The notes under the pieces: model-generated
What the model was told of the DNA's origin: nothing
Database searches by the model: none
Seen by the model: only the letters and a program-made list of their open reading frames with translations
Position numbers and translations under genes: made by a program
From: Anthracocystis setariae
Lineage: Eukaryota > Basidiomycota > Ustilaginomycetes > Ustilaginales > Ustilaginaceae
NCBI GenBank assembly: GCA_928724745.1
Contig: CAKMXJ010000002.1
Coordinates: forward strand, 310,001 to 374,000
Length of the DNA: 64,000 nt
Direction of reading: 5' to 3'
Part shown: positions 59,865 to 64,000 of the stretch, in pieces
Layout: every line of letters begins with the position of its first letter
Numbering within the stretch: the stretch's first letter is position 1

Positions 59865-61157
59865 TCAGCCACGCACCTTCTGCGCCCCCTTCTTGAGCGC
59901 ACGCTTCCTCTCGACCTCCTTGCGTTTGGCCTGTTCAGCCGGACTGAGCTTGTCAAACTTCTCCTTCTCCGCCTTTCGCTTTGCCTCTTCTCTCGCCTCG
60001 GTCTCGGCTTCACGCTGCTCCTTTGTGGCTTCATCAAGCAACTCTTTGTCGACTTGGGCTCGTGTTTTGCGCAGCTTGTTCATGGTCTCGTTTCGGACGC
60101 GGATCACACCCTTGTCGAGGGCGTCGACGAGGTTGCAACCGAACTGGATGAGCTCAACCGACTTGTAAACGTCGGCACGCGACTTGGGAAGTCGCATCGT
60201 AAGGATCAGGAGGCGTCGACGGGTTTCAGCAGGGATGGGGCCCTTGGTCGGGCGCACGAAGGGCTGGTCGGTCAGGATGAGACTGTCGAGGAATTTGCCG
60301 GCTTGGCCTTCGAGAACGTCGACAACGCCGATCTTGGAGCGCTGAGCAACCCCCTTCTGATCAGGCTCGCCAAGGAAGCCGTCAGTGAGTTCTGAGGCTT
60401 CGCTCATGATGGCCCACTGCTTGGACAGACCGCGAGAGGTGACGGCGGTGTCTGCATCGTTGACCTTGGCGAAAGTGAGGTCGAATCGTCCGCGGCGAGT
60501 GTGCTGAAGTGCCGTTCGGTGGACGAGAGCGAAAACACCAGAGACGTTGTCGGTGGTGGGAGGCAAAGCGAAGGTGAGCGTGACCGTGTCGCTGAACGAA
60601 GGGCTTGTAGATGCCATGACGACGTCCTTGGCAAGCGTGAAGAGAATCTCCATGGGATCGTGTCGGGCAACTAGGTCGAAAGCGACCTCAAGACTGTCAC
60701 ATCCCCTTCGTCCCGAGGCAAACATGATACCCTCTTTACCACCATTCCAAAGGATGTGATGCTTGTCTTCCTCGGCGACGACAGCAAATTCTTCCTTGAG
60801 CGTGGGAATGGCAGCCGCAGCGAATCTCTCGGCCATCTGACGGTTACGAGTCTTGCCAACGAGGTGGATGAGAACGAAGAGAAGACAGAATCCGAGCGTG
60901 CCTGCCTCGGTCTTGAAGAGAGCCGGACGGAAGACGAAGCGACCCGCGATGGGGAATTCAAGACCATCGTAAGGCACGTCGGCCTTGAATGCTGTGGCCC
61001 CGTCGCCGAGTTTCGAGTTCATGTTGAACGGAGAACGTAGGAAAGGAGGGAATTCGAATGCAGAGGATGGAGAAGCGAGCAACATCATGGTCCAGATGGC
61101 GAAGATAGCGCCAGTAGGAGCCCATCCGGCGCTTGTCGTAAGCTGTTGAGACACCAT
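59865..61157 (-). CDS. CCDC47/PAT10-type ER membrane protein (DUF1682)
   Basis: A 430-residue ER membrane protein. In animals CCDC47 belongs to the PAT intramembrane chaperone complex at the translocon and binds calcium. The N-terminus has hydrophobic segments (about 15-35 and 90-110). The central cytosolic domain runs about 115-330 (RQMAERFAAAAIPTLKEEFA, KVNDADTAVTSRGLSKQWAIMSEASE, FVRPTKGPIPAETRRRL). A coiled-coil, Lys/Glu-rich tail (about 380-430) ends RKRALKKGAQKVRG, as in the family. The start is the ATG at 61157; the frame opens upstream only at a GTG. It is a single exon divergent from the inositol phosphatase. Confidence 0.9.
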   Translation of the reverse strand: MVSQQLTTSAGWAPTGAIFAIWTMMLLASPSSAFEFPPFLRSPFNMNSKLGDGATAFKADVPYDGLEFPIAGRFVFRPALFKTEAGTLGFCLLFVLIHLVGKTRNRQMAERFAAAAIPTLKEEFAVVAEEDKHHILWNGGKEGIMFASGRRGCDSLEVAFDLVARHDPMEILFTLAKDVVMASTSPSFSDTVTLTFALPPTTDNVSGVFALVHRTALQHTRRGRFDLTFAKVNDADTAVTSRGLSKQWAIMSEASELTDGFLGEPDQKGVAQRSKIGVVDVLEGQAGKFLDSLILTDQPFVRPTKGPIPAETRRRLLILTMRLPKSRADVYKSVELIQFGCNLVDALDKGVIRVRNETMNKLRKTRAQVDKELLDEATKEQREAETEAREEAKRKAEKEKFDKLSPAEQAKRKEVERKRALKKGAQKVRG

Positions 61158-61612
61158 CGCGACAGCAGATGTAGAGGGAGGTGGTGGATGGGTGGACAAG
61201 TTGGTCAAGATCACTGTCTCAAGGCTGGTTGGACTTGACCAGTTGGATATTCGGCCTATTGCGGTGATTCTGAGAAGAACGCGTTCGAGCGACTGATTGG
61301 CTCGAGCCTACGAGCTATGTTAGCTCGATCTGTCCAACATCTTTAGCCAAATTCCCACGTCCTGCTCTCGCTTTCAGTTGCAGTTGGATGAACATTACAT
61401 GCACCTTGACGATTGATTCCTCCGTGGCTCGTCACTTTTATACCCCGCAACATCTTGCCCACAAGCCCTGAGGCATCCTGCCGGTTACCGATACAGCCTG
61501 CCCTCTTCCACTCGTCCAGTGTCGTTCCCGCCCCGAACACCATATCAATCTTTGCAGGTAGTCGTACCCAGCTCCTTCACTCTTCTCGGTTGCACTTCCC
61601 GCCCTGCCCACC
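61158..61612. promoter_or_regulatory. Divergent promoter region CCDC47 homologue / inositol 5-phosphatase
   Basis: A 455-bp shared upstream region. A weak TTTTATACC box lies near 61435-61443, about 170 bp before the phosphatase ATG. Confidence 0.4.
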
Positions 61613-63262
61613 ATGAGCTTTGGTTCCACCGGGTTGCGGGTGCAGATCGCCACCTTCAATGCCAATCTGCAAGGGGCCGAGACCACTCGTCCTGATCTGA
61701 CACCTTGGCTCATCCCAACGGCTGAACAGAAGCCTATCAAGCCCAAGTCATCCGAACCTGTCACCAACAAGAAAGTGCTCGAAGCCGACGCATACAAGTC
61801 GCGAAACACCAAAGCACTCTCGACACATCCCTCACTGCCACGCGAAGCTCCTGACTTTTACGCTGTCGGCTTCCAGGAGCTAGTTCCGCTGCACACCGGC
61901 TTCTCTGCCACAGGTGAAGCTGCCCTCTACAACACCGACTTGGATATCCGAAGGACGATCCGTCCGCACCAAGCGGTCGTGTCCGGTAATGGAATGTATG
62001 CTAGCTTGGAAGAGGGAGGCGGACCGGAAGGATATCCGCTGCTTTGCAAGGTCGATCTGGTCAGCATCGCTCTCTTCGTCTATGCGCGTGAGAAAGCTCC
62101 CTTCTCGATCTCTCGCTCCACTACGCAAACCGTCAAGAGCGCTGCTCATCGAGTCAAAGAGGTTCGCACCGCAAAGGTCGGCACTGGCTTGGCAGGTGTC
62201 ATGGGAAACAAGGGCGCAGTCGGAGCTCGCATCGTTGTCGCCTCAGCCGACGGCGAAGGTCCTGACGAGATTCTCACGTTTGTCAGTGCCCATCTGGCTG
62301 CTCACGATCACAATGTCCTACGACGCAACAAAGATTGGCAGAGCATTGTACAGAGGATGGTCTTTGAGCCATCCTCCGTACAGAAGCTTCCCGTGCTGCA
62401 AGACCCTTCCAAGAAGTCGCTGAACCCCAACAACATGGATGCGCTCAAGCAAGAGCACGAGAGGATTTCTAGTAAGGGTGCCGCCAAGAAGGCCGCACCT
62501 CTGGACAAGAACAGCTATACAGTATACGATACCACACACCTGTTCGTCTTTGGTGACTTGAACCATCGTCTGGCGTTAGGCAAGGCGGAGCTTGACCGAG
62601 CACAGGCCGGGGATGAGAAGCCAAAGTCATTACCTGAGCTGACCCGCGACACTCTGCACAAGGCGCTGGAAGCGGGAGACTGGTCTACGCTCTCTCATCA
62701 CGATCAACTTACACACCAGCGATTGTCAACGCCGCCCAAGGCGTTCCACGGCCTAACCGAGATGCCCATCGCCGACGCAGGCATTCCGCCTACATACAAA
62801 TACGTCGTCTCGCGACCCGGCAAGCAGACCAGCAAGAAGAATGCCGGCATCACCTCGGATGCACTTGATGGCCATACGCTCAACAAGAAGCGAGTGCCCG
62901 GCTGGACGGACCGCATCCTCTGGGCTTCAGCTCCAGCCAAGGACTCCAGCGACGCATATGGCGTCGAGGTCGAATTCTATCGCAGCATCATGCAGTATAC
63001 CCATTCGGATCACAAACCCATCACTACGCTTCTCCGTCTGCCTGCCCCGTCAGGCCAGGCTCTGCTCTCATCACTCAACCCCTACGAACCACTGCCATCG
63101 ACACAGCGCATCGTGCTCGCCACCAGTGGCTTTGTTATGGATAGGCTGGTTGGGTATATCTGGAGCTTGCTGCTGCTCGCCGGTGGTGGAAGTCTGGCTG
63201 GCGGTCTGATTGAGGTGTTCGTCATCGGTGTCATTACAGCTTGGTGGCTCTCCAGGTCTTAG
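61613..63262 (+). CDS. INP54: Inositol polyphosphate 5-phosphatase, tail-anchored (INP54 type)
   Basis: An ER-anchored enzyme that removes the 5-phosphate from PtdIns(4,5)P2. The protein has 549 residues. The IPPc fold motifs are TFNANLQG (start of domain), FYAVGFQELVP (metal-binding Glu), MGNKGAVGARIVV, FVSAHLAAHDHN, VFGDLNHRLAL, PPTYKY, PGWTDRILWAS and HSDHKPI (catalytic His). The last 40 residues contain hydrophobic helices (about 505-546) followed by LSRS, consistent with C-terminal tail anchoring as in yeast Inp54. The ATG at 61613 begins MSFGSTGLRVQIATFN. It is a single exon. Confidence 0.93.
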   Translation: MSFGSTGLRVQIATFNANLQGAETTRPDLTPWLIPTAEQKPIKPKSSEPVTNKKVLEADAYKSRNTKALSTHPSLPREAPDFYAVGFQELVPLHTGFSATGEAALYNTDLDIRRTIRPHQAVVSGNGMYASLEEGGGPEGYPLLCKVDLVSIALFVYAREKAPFSISRSTTQTVKSAAHRVKEVRTAKVGTGLAGVMGNKGAVGARIVVASADGEGPDEILTFVSAHLAAHDHNVLRRNKDWQSIVQRMVFEPSSVQKLPVLQDPSKKSLNPNNMDALKQEHERISSKGAAKKAAPLDKNSYTVYDTTHLFVFGDLNHRLALGKAELDRAQAGDEKPKSLPELTRDTLHKALEAGDWSTLSHHDQLTHQRLSTPPKAFHGLTEMPIADAGIPPTYKYVVSRPGKQTSKKNAGITSDALDGHTLNKKRVPGWTDRILWASAPAKDSSDAYGVEVEFYRSIMQYTHSDHKPITTLLRLPAPSGQALLSSLNPYEPLPSTQRIVLATSGFVMDRLVGYIWSLLLLAGGGSLAGGLIEVFVIGVITAWWLSRS

Positions 63263-63321
63263 TGGGTTGTCATATGCTTGGGTGATTTGCGATACACGTG
63301 CAATTAAGTATGAAGCTGTGT

Positions 63322-64000
63322 TCAGAGCTTGCTGTCCCTGCCTTGACCTTCGAATTGTTCGGTTCCTTCGATGGCCTCGCAGATCTGTGGTGTGAAGAGA
63401 GAAAAGAAGAATTAGCCTCGAAGAACAAGTGAGCCATGCAATCGTTCGAGAATGAGGATGTACTTACTCCGTCAACAGTGCGCACGACCCAAAGCGCACC
63501 CTCCTCGGTAGTGAGCCATTCGAGACCCTTTTTGCTGACATCTTGAGGTTTGATCGAGTCCTTGGCCTTGAGTAGGCCCCAGATATGGCTGGTGACTTGA
63601 GGACCGACACCGCCCTGTGCACGAAGCGCCGAGATCGCCACCAGCGAAGTTCGCAGACGATTCACGTCCCATTCTGGCTCGGTCTTGAGCGAGTCTGGAT
63701 CCGAGGTGAGTGCGAAAGAGGAGGGAGAGGAGAAGAGGGGACCGTATTCGGATTCGACAATGAAGATGGGTAGGTCTGGGTGCGAGGTGCCGAGGATCTT
63801 GAGCAGCTTTTGCGAGTGCGGCGTGTAGATATCGTCCCAAAGGTTGTAGGCTGCCTTGTGGACGAGATCAACTCGGTCTGATTTGATTTGTCTGCAGGGA
63901 TTTGAAAGATGAAGAGGAGCGGGAGCGTCAGCGATGACTTGGTACCATGATCTGCGAATTCAGAGGGTGGTCTTACCTTCTCGGCTCGGTTGGCAAGGCC
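63322..64000 (-). CDS. AhpD-like protein, 5' part beyond the window (partial)
   Basis: Visible exons are 64000-63977 (partial), 63891-63468 and 63384-63322, with introns of 85 and 83 bp and GTAAG donors. About 170 C-terminal residues are readable: PRRQIKSDRVDLVHKAAYNL, then a TPHSQKLLKILGTSHPDLP segment, IVESEYGPLFSSP, WDVNRLRTSLVAIS and the GGVGPQVTSHIWGLLKA motif, ending RDSKL. These resemble fungal AhpD-like/carboxymuconolactone-decarboxylase superfamily proteins that lack the peroxidase CXXC in this part. The true start lies beyond the right edge. It is tail-to-tail with the inositol phosphatase (59-bp gap). Family assignment is moderate. Confidence 0.7.

Overview
This is a eukaryotic, almost certainly fungal, nuclear segment. 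The evidence is short introns (about 80 to 110 bp, GTAAGT-type donors) in only a minority of genes, orthologues of yeast genes (HAP5, MED10, PET191, GUF1), GPI-anchored and secreted proteins, and moderately GC-rich long single-exon genes. The sparse introns and protein flavour suggest a basidiomycete smut (Ustilaginomycotina, probably Ustilaginaceae). This is inferred from gene style; no taxonomic search was run. I find 27 protein genes with reasonable support (one cut by the right edge), one doubtful ORF and one 5S rRNA gene. No transposon, CRISPR array, tRNA or secondary-metabolite backbone gene was seen.

Left part (1-6.7 kb): CCAAT-binding factor subunit HAP5/NF-YC, Mediator subunit 10, a ubiquitin C-terminal hydrolase, then a divergent pair encoding mitochondrial succinyl-CoA-ligase-like beta and alpha proteins. 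The alpha-like protein keeps the phospho-histidine context. The beta-like protein keeps the C-terminal ligase domain but shows no recognisable ATP-grasp signature.

Glycan neighbourhood (7-23 kb): a membrane GT2 processive-type glycosyltransferase is divergent, across about 3 kb, from a 1254-residue protein. That protein joins a secreted GH16/concanavalin-like domain, a membrane segment, a long disordered linker and a multi-pass acyltransferase-3 domain. An MFS exporter, a 5S rRNA gene, a GPI-type GH16 hydrolase with intact catalytic acids and a secreted, membrane-tethered alpha/beta hydrolase follow. Together they could make, acylate and trim an extracellular polysaccharide. The joint function is an inference.

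Middle (23-34 kb): Cox assembly factor PET191, a small GPI-like surface protein, an unrecognised conserved-looking protein, a family-16 methyltransferase, a mitochondrial isocitrate-lyase-family enzyme that looks like 2-methylisocitrate lyase, and the mitochondrial translation factor GUF1.

Right (34-64 kb): a sugar-type MFS transporter, a large F-box-like protein, two tail-to-tail S10 serine carboxypeptidases (one secreted, one CPY-like), a 74-residue spliced small protein, an MDR oxidoreductase divergent from a 14-TM-type MFS drug transporter, a DsbA-like thioredoxin-fold protein with two introns, a Pmp3-family membrane protein with a long tail, an SDR dehydrogenase, a SERF-type small protein with a 7-nt first exon, a CCDC47 homologue, an ER-tail-anchored inositol 5-phosphatase and the 3' part of an AhpD-like gene.

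Intergenic stretches are mostly featureless apart from poly(dA:dT) tracts, short microsatellites and a few TATA-like boxes.
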